From the NCBI RefSeq assembly GCF_023715415.1, contig NZ_JAMBOB010000005.1:62001-126000 (forward strand): a stretch of DNA of 64,000 nucleotides. The letters run 5' to 3'. Each line of letters starts with the position of its first letter. Position 1 is the first letter of the stretch. Shown piece by piece: positions 18,473-29,791 of this stretch. The position numbers and the translations under genes are program-made. The stretch comes from Neobacillus niacini. GTDB lineage: Bacteria > Bacillota > Bacilli > Bacillales > Cytobacillaceae. Under the pieces are notes generated by a model. The model worked only from the letters and a program-made list of their open reading frames with translations. It was not told where the DNA came from and did no database searches.

Positions 18473-20191
18473 TTAATCTTCCATTGTTGAAAGATCACCA
18501 GTTGGTAAGTTAAGCTCCCATGCCTTTAAGACACGTCTCATAATCTTACCGCTTCTTGTTTTCGGAAGCTTATCTCTGAAATCAATTTCCCTTGGTGCTG
18601 CGTGTGCTGCAAGACCTTTTTTAACAAAGAGTCTGATGTCTTCCTTAAGTTCATCTGAAGCTACATAGCCGTCTCTAAGTGCAATGAAAGCCTTGATAAT
18701 TTCCCCGCGAACAGGGTCTGGCTTTCCAATTACTCCAGCCTCTGCAATCGCTGGATGTTCAACAAGTTTACTTTCCACTTCAAATGGACCAACTCGTTCA
18801 CCAGAGGTCATAATCACATCATCTACACGTCCCTGGAACCAGAAATATCCATCCTCATCCATATAGGCAGAATCACCAGAGAAATACCAGCCGCTTGGCA
18901 TAAAATAGGATTCATATTTTGCTGGATTATTCCAAATGGTATACATCATCGAAGGCCAGCCCTTCTTAATAGCAAGATTCCCCATTCTGTAAGGAGGAAG
19001 TTCATTGCCTTGGTCGTCAACAATCGCAGCCACGACACCTGGAATAGGTTTACCCATTGAACCTGGTTTAATTTCCATACATGGATAATTACTAATAAGC
19101 TGTGCACCTGTTTCTGTCATCCACCAGTTATCGTGGATCCTTTTGTTAAAGACCTTTACGCCCCATTTTACTACCTCAGGGTTTAACGGCTCTCCAACAC
19201 TTAGTACATGTCGCAGACTGCTTAAATCGTATTTCTTAACAATTTCATCACCTGCACCCATTAACATCCGGAATGCTGTCGGAGCGCTATACCAAACGCT
19301 AACACCGAAATCCTCAATCATTTTGTACCAAGTATCTGGGCTAAAACGACCTCCAACAATGACGTTAGCTGTTCCAGTTAACCATGGGCCAAAGATACCG
19401 TAAGATGTCCCTGTAACCCATCCTGGGTCTGCTGTACACCAATAAACATCTTCTTCCTTCAAATCCAGTACCCACTTGGCTGTTTGATAATGTTGAACCA
19501 TTGCATTATGTACATGCAATACCCCTTTCGGCTTGCCTGTTGAACCAGAAGTATAATGAAGAATAAGACCATCCGTACGTTCTACCCATTCAATTCTCAA
19601 CTTGTTACTTGCAGATTCGAACTTTTTCAAAAAGTCAATATAGGGTCCCTGTTCATCAACATTTTGGCCGATAAGGAAAATATGTTTTAAGGATGGCAGT
19701 TCTTCGACAGGTACACGCTCTAACAGTTCGGGGGTAGTGACTAATACCTTTGCTTCACTATCTTGCAAACGATCCCTAACGGCACCCTCCATGAAAGCTT
19801 CAAATAATGGACCGACAATCGCTCCCAACTTAATGGCTCCCAAAACAGTAAAATAAAGTTCAGGTGACCGTGGCATAAAAATAAATACGCGGTCTCCTTT
19901 TTCTACATCTCCGTATGCTTTCAAGACATTCCCAGCTTTATTTGAAAGCTCTTTCATTTCTTTGAAGGTATACTTTTCATTTCTGGAATTATCGCGATAA
20001 TAAAGGGCTACCTTATTTTTTCGAAAAGTTTCTGCATGGCGGTCAATTGCTTCGTAAGCCATGTTAACAAGTCCTGTTTCATGCCAGGAGAATTCCTTTT
20101 CAGTCTCTTCCCAACTGAAGCTCTTATACTTCTCATCATAATTTGCTAAATTATGCTCTCCTTGCGTCACTGGCAGCTTTTCCACTTTCAT
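18473..20191 (-). CDS. acsA: Acetyl-CoA synthetase
   Basis: Activates acetate to acetyl-CoA via acetyl-AMP. The 572-residue adenylate-forming enzyme shows the ATP loop YTSGSTGKPKGV, the WWMTETG motif, SGDSAYMDEDGYFWF, and C-terminal PKTRSGKIMRR. The lysine in SGK falls at residue 549, the position acetylated by AcuA and deacetylated by AcuC in B. subtilis. ATG 20191 follows AAGGGGGAA. It is divergent from acuABC, the genes for its modification system. Confidence 0.96.
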   Translation of the reverse strand: MKVEKLPVTQGEHNLANYDEKYKSFSWEETEKEFSWHETGLVNMAYEAIDRHAETFRKNKVALYYRDNSRNEKYTFKEMKELSNKAGNVLKAYGDVEKGDRVFIFMPRSPELYFTVLGAIKLGAIVGPLFEAFMEGAVRDRLQDSEAKVLVTTPELLERVPVEELPSLKHIFLIGQNVDEQGPYIDFLKKFESASNKLRIEWVERTDGLILHYTSGSTGKPKGVLHVHNAMVQHYQTAKWVLDLKEEDVYWCTADPGWVTGTSYGIFGPWLTGTANVIVGGRFSPDTWYKMIEDFGVSVWYSAPTAFRMLMGAGDEIVKKYDLSSLRHVLSVGEPLNPEVVKWGVKVFNKRIHDNWWMTETGAQLISNYPCMEIKPGSMGKPIPGVVAAIVDDQGNELPPYRMGNLAIKKGWPSMMYTIWNNPAKYESYFMPSGWYFSGDSAYMDEDGYFWFQGRVDDVIMTSGERVGPFEVESKLVEHPAIAEAGVIGKPDPVRGEIIKAFIALRDGYVASDELKEDIRLFVKKGLAAHAAPREIDFRDKLPKTRSGKIMRRVLKAWELNLPTGDLSTMED

Positions 20192-20221
20192 TCCATTTCC
20201 CCCTTATGCTAGTATGAGATA

Positions 20222-20250
20222 ATTATAGTACAAAAAGTAATTATTCTCAA
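20222..20250 (-). promoter_or_regulatory. Sigma-A promoter of acsA
   Basis: Read on the minus strand: TTGAGA (20250-20245), a 17-base spacer and TATAAT (20227-20222). I could not find a convincing cre in this divergent region. Confidence 0.75.
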
Positions 20251-20393
20251 TTTTAAAAATAGTTTTATCATTTTCAGCAAATCGTCACATAGTTTTCTAA
20301 TTAAACAGAAAATTGAGTGGGGAGGCTAAAAAGTGATAGAAATTATGTATAATAGAATTAAGATATGCGAATGATTTTTCAGGTGGTGTAGGG

Positions 20394-21026
20394 ATGGAAC
20401 ACAGAAAAACGTACAATGCAAAAGAATTAAAGACTCCCCATGGAAACTTAATAATTGAAGGTCCTATTTCCTCAGATAAATTGGCGGGTTATGAGTTTCA
20501 CGAACATCTTACCGCTTTTCGTCCTCCAGAACAGCAGCATCAGGCGTTAGTTGGGATTGCACAGCTCGAAGAGGGAAGAATTATTATTGCCAGGCATCAC
20601 CATACCATTGTTGGGTATGTGACCTACCTCTTTCCAGATCCTCTTGAAAGATGGTCGGAAGACAAAATGGATAATTTAATTGAGCTGGGTGCTATTGAGG
20701 TAATTCCTCGATTTAGGGGCTGTGCGGTTGGAAAGAATCTCCTCACCGTCTCTATGATGGATGATGCGATGGAGGATTACTTAATTATTACGACGGAATA
20801 TTATTGGCATTGGGATTTAAAGGGTACTGGTTTAAATGTTTGGGAGTACCGGAAAATCATGGAGAAAATGATGAATGCTGGCGGACTTCAATGGTATGCA
20901 ACGGATGACCCAGAGATTTGTTCACACCCGGCAAATTGTCTTATGGCTAGAATTGGTAAAAGAGTCGATATGGAGACAATCCAAAGGTTTGACCGACTTC
21001 GGTTTATGAACCGATTTATGTATTGA
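20394..21026 (+). CDS. acuA: Protein acetyltransferase AcuA
   Basis: A GNAT-family acetyltransferase that acetylates and inactivates AcsA at its catalytic lysine. It is 210 residues long, the B. subtilis length. The GNAT core is visible around residues 55-130, with the beta-strand-plus-loop [20 protein letters not shown] that binds acetyl-CoA. ATG 20394 follows AGGTGGTGTAGGG. It is the first gene of acuABC, divergent from its target acsA. Confidence 0.94.
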   Translation: MEHRKTYNAKELKTPHGNLIIEGPISSDKLAGYEFHEHLTAFRPPEQQHQALVGIAQLEEGRIIIARHHHTIVGYVTYLFPDPLERWSEDKMDNLIELGAIEVIPRFRGCAVGKNLLTVSMMDDAMEDYLIITTEYYWHWDLKGTGLNVWEYRKIMEKMMNAGGLQWYATDDPEICSHPANCLMARIGKRVDMETIQRFDRLRFMNRFMY

Positions 21027-21057
21027 CACGAAATTTCAGGTTGAGGGGGGAGTTTGG

Positions 21058-21705
21058 ATGATAGTAGAAGAAATAATGAAAACGGAGATTGTTACAGTTA
21101 TGCCTACAGTTTCAATTGCTGAGACAATGAAATTAATGGAAATGAAAAAAATTCGACATATACCTGTTATTGATGCAGAATACCAACTTATTGGTATTGT
21201 AACTTTATCAGATATTCGCGATGCTGCTCCATCTATTTTCCGTGCGAACGTACATGTAGAGGACATGCAAAACCCTGTGGAGACCATAATGAAAAAGGAT
21301 GTTATCACAGGTCATCCGCTTGATTTTGTCGAGGAAATTGCAGCACTCTTTTATGAGCATAAAATTGGCTGCCTGCCAATTACAAACGGTAGGAAACTAG
21401 TTGGAATTGTGACGGAAACTGATTTACTCCGAACATTAGTTGAGTTAACAGGTGCCCATCAACCTGGTTCTCAAATTGAAATTAGGGTTCCTAATCTTGC
21501 AGGAAAGCTCAGTGATATTACTAGTTTAATAAAGAAACGAAAAGCAAATATATTAAGTGTACTCGTCTATCCGGACAAAAAGAATGACCAATACAAAATA
21601 CTTGTCATCAGAGTGCAAACCATGAATCCTACTGTGCTTATCCAGGATTTAAAACAATCTGGCTATGACGTTCTGTGGCCAAATCTGCCAGGTGTTTCCC
21701 TATGA
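21058..21705 (+). CDS. acuB: CBS/ACT-domain protein AcuB
   Basis: A 215-residue cytoplasmic protein with two CBS domains (residues about 5-55 and 75-130), which usually bind adenine nucleotides, and a C-terminal ACT-like domain (about 140-205; [20 protein letters not shown]). It is part of the acuABC operon but its molecular role is not established. ATG 21058 follows GAGGGGGGAG. Its stop overlaps the acuC start as ATGA, indicating translational coupling. Confidence 0.93.
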   Translation: MIVEEIMKTEIVTVMPTVSIAETMKLMEMKKIRHIPVIDAEYQLIGIVTLSDIRDAAPSIFRANVHVEDMQNPVETIMKKDVITGHPLDFVEEIAALFYEHKIGCLPITNGRKLVGIVTETDLLRTLVELTGAHQPGSQIEIRVPNLAGKLSDITSLIKKRKANILSVLVYPDKKNDQYKILVIRVQTMNPTVLIQDLKQSGYDVLWPNLPGVSL

Positions 21706-22877
21706 CCAATCAATGTTCGTTCGTATTTTCAGAAGAACTGTTAAATTATAAATTCAACAGTAATCATCCTTTTAATCAGTTTCGACTTAAACTTACTGTA
21801 GATTTATTACATAGATTAAAAGCCCTGGACAATCATCAGGTAGTTCCTCCGAGAATGGCAACAGAGGAGGAGCTTGCTCTTGTTCATGATCCAAGTTACA
21901 TTGAAGCTGTAAAGATGGCAGGGCATGGACAACTCCCACAGCATGTGGCTGAGAACTATGGGATAGGTACGGAAGATACTCCGATATTTCCTAATATGCA
22001 TGAAGCAAGCGCTTTTTTAGTTGGAGGAACCCTTACGGCCGTCGACCAAGTTATGACTGGACAGGCACTTCATGCCCTTCACCTGGGAGGGGGATTGCAT
22101 CATGGATTTCGCGGTAAAGCTTCTGGATTTTGTATTTATAATGATAGTTCAGTAGCCATTAAATATTTGCAAAATAAATATAATGCGAGAGTGCTTTATG
22201 TGGATACCGATGCACATCATGGTGACGGTGTGCAATGGGCTTTTTACGACGACCCCGATGTCTGTACTTTATCCATTCACGAAACGGGCAGATACTTGTT
22301 TCCTGGTACTGGTAATGTTAACGAGAGAGGCCAAGGAAAGGGGTATGGTTATTCCTTTAATATTCCTGTAGATGCATTTACAGAGGATGAATCCTGGCTT
22401 GATGCTTATACTCAATCGCTAAGAGAAGTAGCTGAGTTTTTTAAACCAGATGTTATCCTGACTCAAAATGGGGCTGACTCTCATTATTATGACCCTTTAA
22501 CTCATTTATCTGCGACGATGAAAATCTATCGTGAAATTCCAAAGCTTGCACATGAAATTGCCCATCAATATTGTGGTGGTAAATGGATTGCAGTCGGCGG
22601 CGGGGGCTATGATATTTGGAGGGTTGTTCCAAGGGCTTGGGCGCTAGTATGGATGGAAATGACTGAAAACTCAAACTGTTATGGAAGTTTACCGCAGGAT
22701 TGGCAGGATTATTGGCAAGAAAAAGCACCCGTTCATCTTCCTGCTACCTGGGATGATCCAGAAGATATGTACAAACCAATCCCTAGGAAGGCAGAGATAA
22801 CGGAAAAGAATTTACTTACTCTTGAAAAAGCACTTTATCCGATTAGAAGTAATAAAAAAAGTGAATCAAAAAAATAA
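21702..22877 (+). CDS. acuC: AcuC, class I HDAC-like lysine deacetylase
   Basis: A zinc-dependent deacetylase that reactivates AcsA by removing acetyl groups. The 391-residue protein has the histone-deacetylase fold motifs LGGGLHHGF and [14 protein letters not shown], and GGGGYD near residue 305. The ATG at 21702 overlaps the acuB stop. The frame extends to a GTG at 21675, but coupling at ATGA is the better start and gives the expected length. It ends at a terminator shared with the convergent PBP gene. Confidence 0.95.
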   Translation: MTNQCSFVFSEELLNYKFNSNHPFNQFRLKLTVDLLHRLKALDNHQVVPPRMATEEELALVHDPSYIEAVKMAGHGQLPQHVAENYGIGTEDTPIFPNMHEASAFLVGGTLTAVDQVMTGQALHALHLGGGLHHGFRGKASGFCIYNDSSVAIKYLQNKYNARVLYVDTDAHHGDGVQWAFYDDPDVCTLSIHETGRYLFPGTGNVNERGQGKGYGYSFNIPVDAFTEDESWLDAYTQSLREVAEFFKPDVILTQNGADSHYYDPLTHLSATMKIYREIPKLAHEIAHQYCGGKWIAVGGGGYDIWRVVPRAWALVWMEMTENSNCYGSLPQDWQDYWQEKAPVHLPATWDDPEDMYKPIPRKAEITEKNLLTLEKALYPIRSNKKSESKK

Positions 22878-22914
22878 GGAGCTTGGATTAATATCCAAGC
22901 TCCTTATTTTGATT
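22874..22914. terminator. Bidirectional terminator, acuC/PBP
   Basis: A long perfect stem (AATAAGGAGCTTGGAT/ATCCAAGCTCCTTATT) with a minimal loop and flanking A and T tracts. Confidence 0.9.
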
Positions 22915-25660
22915 ATTGAGGTGCAGGTATACTAATAACACCAACATCCACTTGATTGGATGGCGCTGATTCCTTTCCTGCGATATCCACGGCTGTTACC
23001 TGATATGAGCCGTTAGAAGCTTTAAAGGAAAGAGTAGAACCATTTTTGATGCTCGCGACCTTATTTCCATTTTGATATACTCGATATCCAACAATATCAT
23101 TATCACCAGGTGCTGCCCAAATTAAATTGTTTCCAGATAGTGATAGGGTCACGCCATCGGGCGCTTTACCATTATCAACAATTTTATCATTAGGGACAAG
23201 GATTTTACCCCAACGCTCCATTTTAGGAATTAGCTGGCTTGGATTGCTGAAATTCTTTCCAACCATCTGTGTAATAAAGTTAGGATTTAGGATAACTCCT
23301 TGCTCTGAAAATTCAGCTGGTGTTGAATCTAATGCAAGATATTTTTTATCACCAATTTGCACATATTTTCCTGCAATTAAGCTATCATCTTGCTTAGTTG
23401 GTACATTCTCCGCATTAAAATAGTCACTTACAACTAAACCTGCCTGTGAGCAGGCAGCCGAAGGCAGTAAACCAGAAACTGCGCAAAACGAGCGCTTTAC
23501 AATTCCAGCTGGTACAGGAAATGATTCATTCGGATTTATTAACTCTGGTTTAATATCATAGGCCGCATTCATTAAAGCTGCCCATAAATTGTTTGTTCTT
23601 TGTGAATATGACATTCCGCCGGTCTTTAATGACTTTGGCGTATCATAGCCATTCCAGATTCCAAAAGTTACATTTGGGTTGGTAGCAACAAACCAATTGT
23701 CAATATATTCATGTCCAGTCCCTGTTTTACCTGCCCAGTCTGCTTTAAACTTCAATTTACTATTGAGACCTGCAGCTGTTCCGCTATTGATTACATCACG
23801 CATCATATCAATCGTTAAAAATGCTGTCTGCGGTTTAAATACGTCGACAGGCGTCACTTCATGTTGATAGATGGTTTTACCGTTTTTATCAACAATTTTA
23901 TCAATCATGTAAGCATCAATAAATTTACCCTCGTTCGCAAAGGTTGCGAATGCATTGGTGTTTTCTTCGACTGTTACCCCATTTTTTAATGAACCAATCG
24001 AGGTTGCGAGATTGGTGTAATCATCACCTTTTAGTGATGTAAAGCCCATCTTTTCAAGATATTTTGCAGGTTGCTGGTCTAATATATCTTTATACAGCTT
24101 AACTGCAGGAACGTTATAAGATTTTTTTAGCGCATGTCTTGCTGAGGTAATCCCGCTGTACCTCTTGTCATAGTTGTTTGGCCATGGTCTTGAAATGGAA
24201 GGCTCGAGTCTTAAAGCTACATCTGGTAAAGGTGTACCTGGTGATGCTTTCCCTAATTCTATGGCTGGTGCATAAACGAGGAGAGGCTTCATCGTTGACC
24301 CATTTTGGCGGACAGCGCTAGTTGCGTGATTAAGCTCCTCTTTACTATGGTCTCGTCCACCGACAAAGCTAATTATTTTCCCTGTCTTATTCTCAATTAG
24401 CATTGCACCGACTTCAACCGGCTCCATGACAGTAATGGTTTCTCCGGTTTCTGGATCGAGTTTTTCTTCTGGCTTATCAGGTCCGTAGTTAGGGTAGTTA
24501 TTCTTTACAACCTGGAAGGCATCATATATATCTTTGTTAATGGTTGTATGAATTTCGTATCCATTTTGTCTTAAGTTTTGCTTGGCTAATGTTTTGTATT
24601 TGTAAAAAAGATTCTCATCTTCCTTTAAATCTTTTTCCTCATAACCTTCGTTTTTCGCCAATACATTCGTCAAGACTTCAACCGCTCGCTTTTCAATTTC
24701 AAATGAAAGATATGGATACTTTTCAAGCGGATTTTCGCCTGCAGGAATAAAATCCTTTGTAATATCGTAAGAGGAGGCCTCCGCATACTGTTTTTCATCA
24801 ATATGACCGCCATCATACATTCTTTTTAATACCGTTTTCATTCGGGAAAGCCCAGGTTCCAAGTTGTTTTTCACTGTACCCTCTCTTGTAAAAGGGGTAT
24901 ACCCAAAGGGACTTTGTGGTAAACCAGCAATAAATGCTGCTTGCGCCAGAGTTAATTCGCTGGCATTCTTTCCAAAAATACCTTTTGCAGCTGCTTGAAC
25001 ACCGCCGATGTTCTTACCGGATGAGTTTCTGCCGAATGTTGAAACGTTTAAGTAAGCTTCTAGTATTTCTTTTTTGCTGAAAAATTTCTCTAATCGAAGG
25101 GCAAGCAAGATTTCATTTGCTTTTCTTGCGAATGAGACTTCGTTGGTTAAAATTTGGTTTTTGATTAATTGCTGTGTTAATGTACTGCCTCCAGATTGAG
25201 TGGCAGAGTTTGTCACTTCTTGGAACAGTGCACGAAAAACCGCTTTAGGTACCACTCCTTTGTGGTTATAGAAATACTCATCTTCTGTTGCAATGACTGC
25301 TTTTACCAGGTAATCTGATACTTGGTCAATTTTCACTTCTTCCCGCTCTAGGTCTGTACGCAATTTTCCGAGATAGACATTGTCAGAAAAATATAAGTCC
25401 GATGTTTCCGTATAATTATAAATGTCTTTCTTCATACTGTCATAAGACCGGACAGGTTCGTCCTTTACAAGCGAGGCAAAATATCCTGCGCCCACACCAC
25501 CTGCAAATGCTCCCCCAAGGATGACGACAGTCAGTAATAGCAGTAAAAGGTTCCAAAAGACCTGGTACGTTATTCGTGCACTTTTTACTGTTCTTTTATG
25601 GGTAAACAAGTTGGTTATGGACTTTAATTTTTCTATCCACGCTTGAAATTTATCATTCAT
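22913..25660 (-). CDS. Class A penicillin-binding protein with C-terminal FN3-like domain
   Basis: A bifunctional peptidoglycan synthase of 915 residues. One transmembrane helix lies near residues 37-62. The GT51 glycosyltransferase shows EDEYFYNHKG and SGGSTLTQQLIKN. The transpeptidase shows the SxxK serine in NGSTMKPLL, SYN, and KTGTGHEYIDNWF. The last about 90 residues form a fibronectin type III-like domain (LIWAAPGDNDIVGYRVYQNG). ATG 25660 follows AGAGGTGAT. It is the PBP1A/2C type; I give no symbol because several B. subtilis paralogues are possible. Confidence 0.92.
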   Translation of the reverse strand: MNDKFQAWIEKLKSITNLFTHKRTVKSARITYQVFWNLLLLLLTVVILGGAFAGGVGAGYFASLVKDEPVRSYDSMKKDIYNYTETSDLYFSDNVYLGKLRTDLEREEVKIDQVSDYLVKAVIATEDEYFYNHKGVVPKAVFRALFQEVTNSATQSGGSTLTQQLIKNQILTNEVSFARKANEILLALRLEKFFSKKEILEAYLNVSTFGRNSSGKNIGGVQAAAKGIFGKNASELTLAQAAFIAGLPQSPFGYTPFTREGTVKNNLEPGLSRMKTVLKRMYDGGHIDEKQYAEASSYDITKDFIPAGENPLEKYPYLSFEIEKRAVEVLTNVLAKNEGYEEKDLKEDENLFYKYKTLAKQNLRQNGYEIHTTINKDIYDAFQVVKNNYPNYGPDKPEEKLDPETGETITVMEPVEVGAMLIENKTGKIISFVGGRDHSKEELNHATSAVRQNGSTMKPLLVYAPAIELGKASPGTPLPDVALRLEPSISRPWPNNYDKRYSGITSARHALKKSYNVPAVKLYKDILDQQPAKYLEKMGFTSLKGDDYTNLATSIGSLKNGVTVEENTNAFATFANEGKFIDAYMIDKIVDKNGKTIYQHEVTPVDVFKPQTAFLTIDMMRDVINSGTAAGLNSKLKFKADWAGKTGTGHEYIDNWFVATNPNVTFGIWNGYDTPKSLKTGGMSYSQRTNNLWAALMNAAYDIKPELINPNESFPVPAGIVKRSFCAVSGLLPSAACSQAGLVVSDYFNAENVPTKQDDSLIAGKYVQIGDKKYLALDSTPAEFSEQGVILNPNFITQMVGKNFSNPSQLIPKMERWGKILVPNDKIVDNGKAPDGVTLSLSGNNLIWAAPGDNDIVGYRVYQNGNKVASIKNGSTLSFKASNGSYQVTAVDIAGKESAPSNQVDVGVISIPAPQ

Positions 25661-25754
25661 AGAATCACCTCTTTTAAAATCACATATATTATAGCATATT
25701 GAGTAGTGCAAAAATGACAAACTTCTACATTTTTCTGATATTACCAGTTCCTGT

Positions 25755-25783
25755 TTGACAACAGATATAAATTATGATAAAAA
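25755..25783 (+). promoter_or_regulatory. Sigma-A promoter of the tyrS leader
   Basis: A perfect TTGACA (25755-25760), a 17-base spacer and TAAAAA as a weak -10. Transcription would begin near 25790, just before the T-box leader. Confidence 0.6.
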
Positions 25784-25804
25784 TTCTATAAGTTATTAAT
25801 TTAA

Positions 25805-26043
25805 TAATCAAGCTATGAAGGGAATCTACTGTAGGTCTTCTATCCCTGTTTTTAGAGAGTCAGCGGCTGGTGAAAGCTGACACAAATAGAAGAGTGAATT
25901 ACGTCCCAGAGCTTTCTCCGTGAATATAGAAGTAGCGGTGAACGGCCTAAACCGTTAAATTTTCGAGTTGGAGGATTCATTCCTCAAGCCGGGTGGTACC
26001 GCGCGTATATGCGTCCCTGCATTTTTTGCAGGGGCGCTTTTTG
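25805..26043 (+). promoter_or_regulatory. Tyrosyl T-box leader of tyrS
   Basis: A T-box riboswitch that senses uncharged tRNA-Tyr and lets transcription continue when tyrosine is short. The stem I sequences at about 25850-25915 contain the specifier TAC (25900-25902), a tyrosine codon, in AGTGAATTACGTCC. The T-box core GGGTGGTACCGCG is at 25991-26003. The terminator stem GCGTCCCTGC/GCAGGGGCGC is at 26011-26036, followed by T residues. Confidence 0.95.
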
Positions 26044-26054
26044 TGTTAATTTAA

Positions 26055-27332
<1,278 letters not shown>

Positions 27333-27337
27333 TATCT

Positions 27338-27376
27338 AGTAAAACCGGTCTTAATAATTTAATGAGGCCGGTTTTC
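27338..27376 (+). terminator. Terminator after tyrS
   Basis: AAAACCGG and CCGGTTTT arms around an AT-rich loop. Confidence 0.85.
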
Positions 27377-27438
27377 GATGTAACAATGAACCAAGGTATA
27401 ACGTCTTATATGTAAAAAGGAAACTTGGGGGTGATGAT

Positions 27439-27627
27439 GTGAAGTTTTTCATTCATGCTTTTTTTATCATTCTCATATTGCTCGTTACTTTCTTTGGATT
27501 GGGTCCAGTCCTGTATGCCGATGGGGTGATACAAGAAAGAATTTGGACTGCAGCAGTGGTCGTGATAATTTACGCTTTACTTTCTTTTCTTTATTCAAGA
27601 GCAATAAAATGGATAAAAAACAAATAA
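27439..27627 (+). CDS. Small two-helix membrane protein
   Basis: A 62-residue protein with two predicted transmembrane helices (residues about 5-26 and 37-57) and a basic C-terminus (SRAIKWIKNK). GTG 27439 follows GGGGGTGATGAT, a good ribosome binding site. It stands between the tyrS terminator and the rpsD end, closed by a strong shared terminator, which supports a real single gene. I do not recognise the family. Confidence 0.75.
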   Translation: MKFFIHAFFIILILLVTFFGLGPVLYADGVIQERIWTAAVVVIIYALLSFLYSRAIKWIKNK

Positions 27628-27655
27628 AAAACCGTGCCACTGGCACGGTTTTTCT
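27621..27655. terminator. Bidirectional terminator, small membrane protein/rpsD
   Basis: AAAAACCGTGCCA and TGGCACGGTTTTT arms with almost no loop, between convergent genes. Confidence 0.9.
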
Positions 27656-27662
27656 GAAAAAA

Positions 27663-28265
27663 TTAACGTGAGTAGAACTCGACGATAAGAGTTTCGTTGA
27701 TTTCAGCTGGTAATTCAGAACGCTCTGGTGAACGAGTGAATGTACCTTCAAGCTTGTCTGCATCAAATGTTAAGAAGTCAGGAACGAAGTTGTTTACTTC
27801 GATTGCTTCTTTAACAACATCAAGATTACGTGATTTTTCACGTAAAGTGATTGTTTGACCAGGAGCTAAACGGTATGATGGGATATCTACGCGAGATCCA
27901 TCAACCATAATGTGTCCGTGGTTAACTAATTGACGAGCTGCACGACGAGTACGAGCTAAACCTAAACGGTAAACTACGTTATCAAGACGTGATTCAAGTA
28001 GGATCATGAAGTTTTCACCGTGAACCCCACCCATTTTGCCAGCTTTGTCAAAAAGGTTACGGAATTGACGCTCAGTTACTCCGTACATATGACGAAGTTT
28101 TTGCTTTTCTTGTAATTGCAATCCGTATTCAGAAAGCTTCTTACGTTGGTTAGGACCATGTTGTCCTGGAGCGTAAGGACGCTTTTCTAATTCTTTACCT
28201 GTGCCGCTTAGTGAGATACCAAGACGACGAGAAATTTTCCAGCTAGAGCCAGTATAACGAGCCAT
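27663..28265 (-). CDS. rpsD: 30S ribosomal protein S4
   Basis: The primary 16S rRNA-binding protein of the small subunit. The 200-residue protein begins [21 protein letters not shown] and has the S4 domain near residues 90-150 ([20 protein letters not shown]). ATG 28265 follows AAGGAGGAG. As in Bacillus it is encoded alone, away from the main ribosomal operons, and has a roughly 200-base leader that could carry S4 autoregulation. Confidence 0.98.
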   Translation of the reverse strand: MARYTGSSWKISRRLGISLSGTGKELEKRPYAPGQHGPNQRKKLSEYGLQLQEKQKLRHMYGVTERQFRNLFDKAGKMGGVHGENFMILLESRLDNVVYRLGLARTRRAARQLVNHGHIMVDGSRVDIPSYRLAPGQTITLREKSRNLDVVKEAIEVNNFVPDFLTFDADKLEGTFTRSPERSELPAEINETLIVEFYSR

Positions 28266-28463
28266 GAATGACTCCTCCTTAGTGTTTTTATTTTGGTAAA
28301 ATAAAAACCGTTATGAAACATCAATGATAGCCATTTTGTTTTCATGCACCTTCGCCCTAGCAGCAGAGGGTTACAAGATACACCATCGAAAAGAGTATAT
28401 TGACTCTTGAGGAACAAAATGAATCCATTAAAGTGTTCACATAGGCTGCAGTTATTTTACACA
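28266..28463 (-). promoter_or_regulatory. rpsD mRNA leader, probable S4 autoregulatory region
   Basis: About 198 bases separate the predicted transcription start from the rpsD ATG, and no gene fills this stretch. B. subtilis rpsD is repressed by S4 binding to its leader, so this is a likely equivalent. The fold was not computed here. Confidence 0.5.
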
Positions 28464-28469
28464 AAGGAT

Positions 28470-28499
28470 ATTATATAATTTTATTCATGAATGTGTCAA
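28470..28499 (-). promoter_or_regulatory. Sigma-A promoter of rpsD
   Basis: On the minus strand: a perfect TTGACA (28499-28494), an 18-base spacer and a perfect TATAAT (28475-28470). This is the strongest promoter match in the window. Confidence 0.85.
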
Positions 28500-28571
28500 G
28501 TTAATTTCAGGGAATGAATAGGATAAAGAAATATATATAAATGACAGCGTTTTCAATTAGGAGGAGTCAGA

Positions 28572-29759
28572 TTGGGAAATGAAAATTTTCGCTTTGAAAC
28601 GGAAGCTGTTCACTCTGGATATCGTTCAGAAGAACATAAAGGAAGTTTAGTTCCTCCCTTGTATCAAACTTCCACATTTACATTTTCAACGGCAGAACAA
28701 GGGGAACGGAGATTTGCTGGGCAGGAAGAAGGCTTTATTTATTCCCGTCTTGGAAATCCAACAGTAAAAATCCTCGAAGACAAAATGGCAAAGCTTGAAC
28801 AAGGAGAAGCAGCCTTGGCTTTCTCCTCAGGGATGGCAGCGGTCTCTGCTGTGCTAACGGCTTTAACTAAAACAGGTGACCATATCTTGTGTTCACAAGG
28901 AATATATGGTTGTACGTTCGGCTTGCTGCAATTATTAAAACAAAAATATAAAATTAGCTATGATTTTTCAGCCATGTCTACAAGAGAAATGATCGAAAAA
29001 GACCTTAAACCAAATACAACCTGTATTTATATTGAAACCCCAATCAATCCCACCATGAAACTAGTGGATCTTGAATTAGTTGCCATTACCGCAAAACAAC
29101 GTGGTATACCAGTTGTAGTCGATAATACATTTTGCTCTCCTTATTTACAAACGCCTATTAGCCATGGCTGCGATGTTGTTCTTCATAGTGCGACAAAATA
29201 TATTTGTGGTCATGGTGATGTCATTGCCGGAGTAGTAATTGGTAAAAATGAATTTATTCAACAAGTGTCGAGAACCACTCTGAAAGATATGGGCGGTATT
29301 ATTTCTCCATTCGATGCTTGGCTGTTACTTAGGGGGTTAAAAACATTACCAGTTAGGATGGATCGGCACTGCGAGAATGCAAGTATGCTCGTTGGTTTTT
29401 TACGGAATCATCCAAAGGTTGAAACCATTTACTTTCCCGGTAACATTGACTATGAAGAGGATCATTCAATCATGAGTAAGCAAATGAAAAAACCAGGCGG
29501 ATTAATATCATTTTCAATCAAAGGAACAAAACAGACAGCTCAATTATTTATGAATCAGTTAAAATTAATTAAAATAGCGGTAAGTTTAGGGGATGCGGAA
29601 ACATTGATACAGCACCCTGCTACGATGACGCATGCTGTCGTCCCTGAACTAGAACGGAAAAAAATGGGTATCGAAGACACATTGCTCCGGCTTTCTGTGG
29701 GTCTTGAAGCTTGGGAGGATATAAAAGAAGATATCGAGCAAGCACTTGAGAAAATTTAA
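28572..29759 (+). CDS. megL: Methionine gamma-lyase-like PLP enzyme
   Basis: A 395-residue Cys/Met-metabolism PLP enzyme. The PLP lysine is in HSATKYICGHGDV and the cofactor-binding YSRLGNPT lies near residue 58. The segment GIYGCTFG carries the cysteine found at the equivalent place in methionine gamma-lyases, which favours that activity (methionine to methanethiol, ammonia and 2-oxobutyrate) over cystathionine lyase/synthase. TTG 28572 follows TAGGAGGAG. It converges with a free-methionine sulfoxide reductase gene. Substrate choice is inferred. Confidence 0.8.
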   Translation: MGNENFRFETEAVHSGYRSEEHKGSLVPPLYQTSTFTFSTAEQGERRFAGQEEGFIYSRLGNPTVKILEDKMAKLEQGEAALAFSSGMAAVSAVLTALTKTGDHILCSQGIYGCTFGLLQLLKQKYKISYDFSAMSTREMIEKDLKPNTTCIYIETPINPTMKLVDLELVAITAKQRGIPVVVDNTFCSPYLQTPISHGCDVVLHSATKYICGHGDVIAGVVIGKNEFIQQVSRTTLKDMGGIISPFDAWLLLRGLKTLPVRMDRHCENASMLVGFLRNHPKVETIYFPGNIDYEEDHSIMSKQMKKPGGLISFSIKGTKQTAQLFMNQLKLIKIAVSLGDAETLIQHPATMTHAVVPELERKKMGIEDTLLRLSVGLEAWEDIKEDIEQALEKI

Positions 29760-29791
29760 AAAACTCGCTTATTTGCGAGTTTTTTATTTTA
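29757..29791. terminator. Bidirectional terminator, megL/ytsP
   Basis: AAAAAACTCGC and GCGAGTTTTTT arms between convergent genes. Confidence 0.88.

Noticed and set aside
20251-20393. A cre site between acsA and acuA, as known in B. subtilis.
   Set aside because: No 15-mer in this divergent region fits the cre consensus acceptably, so it is not claimed.
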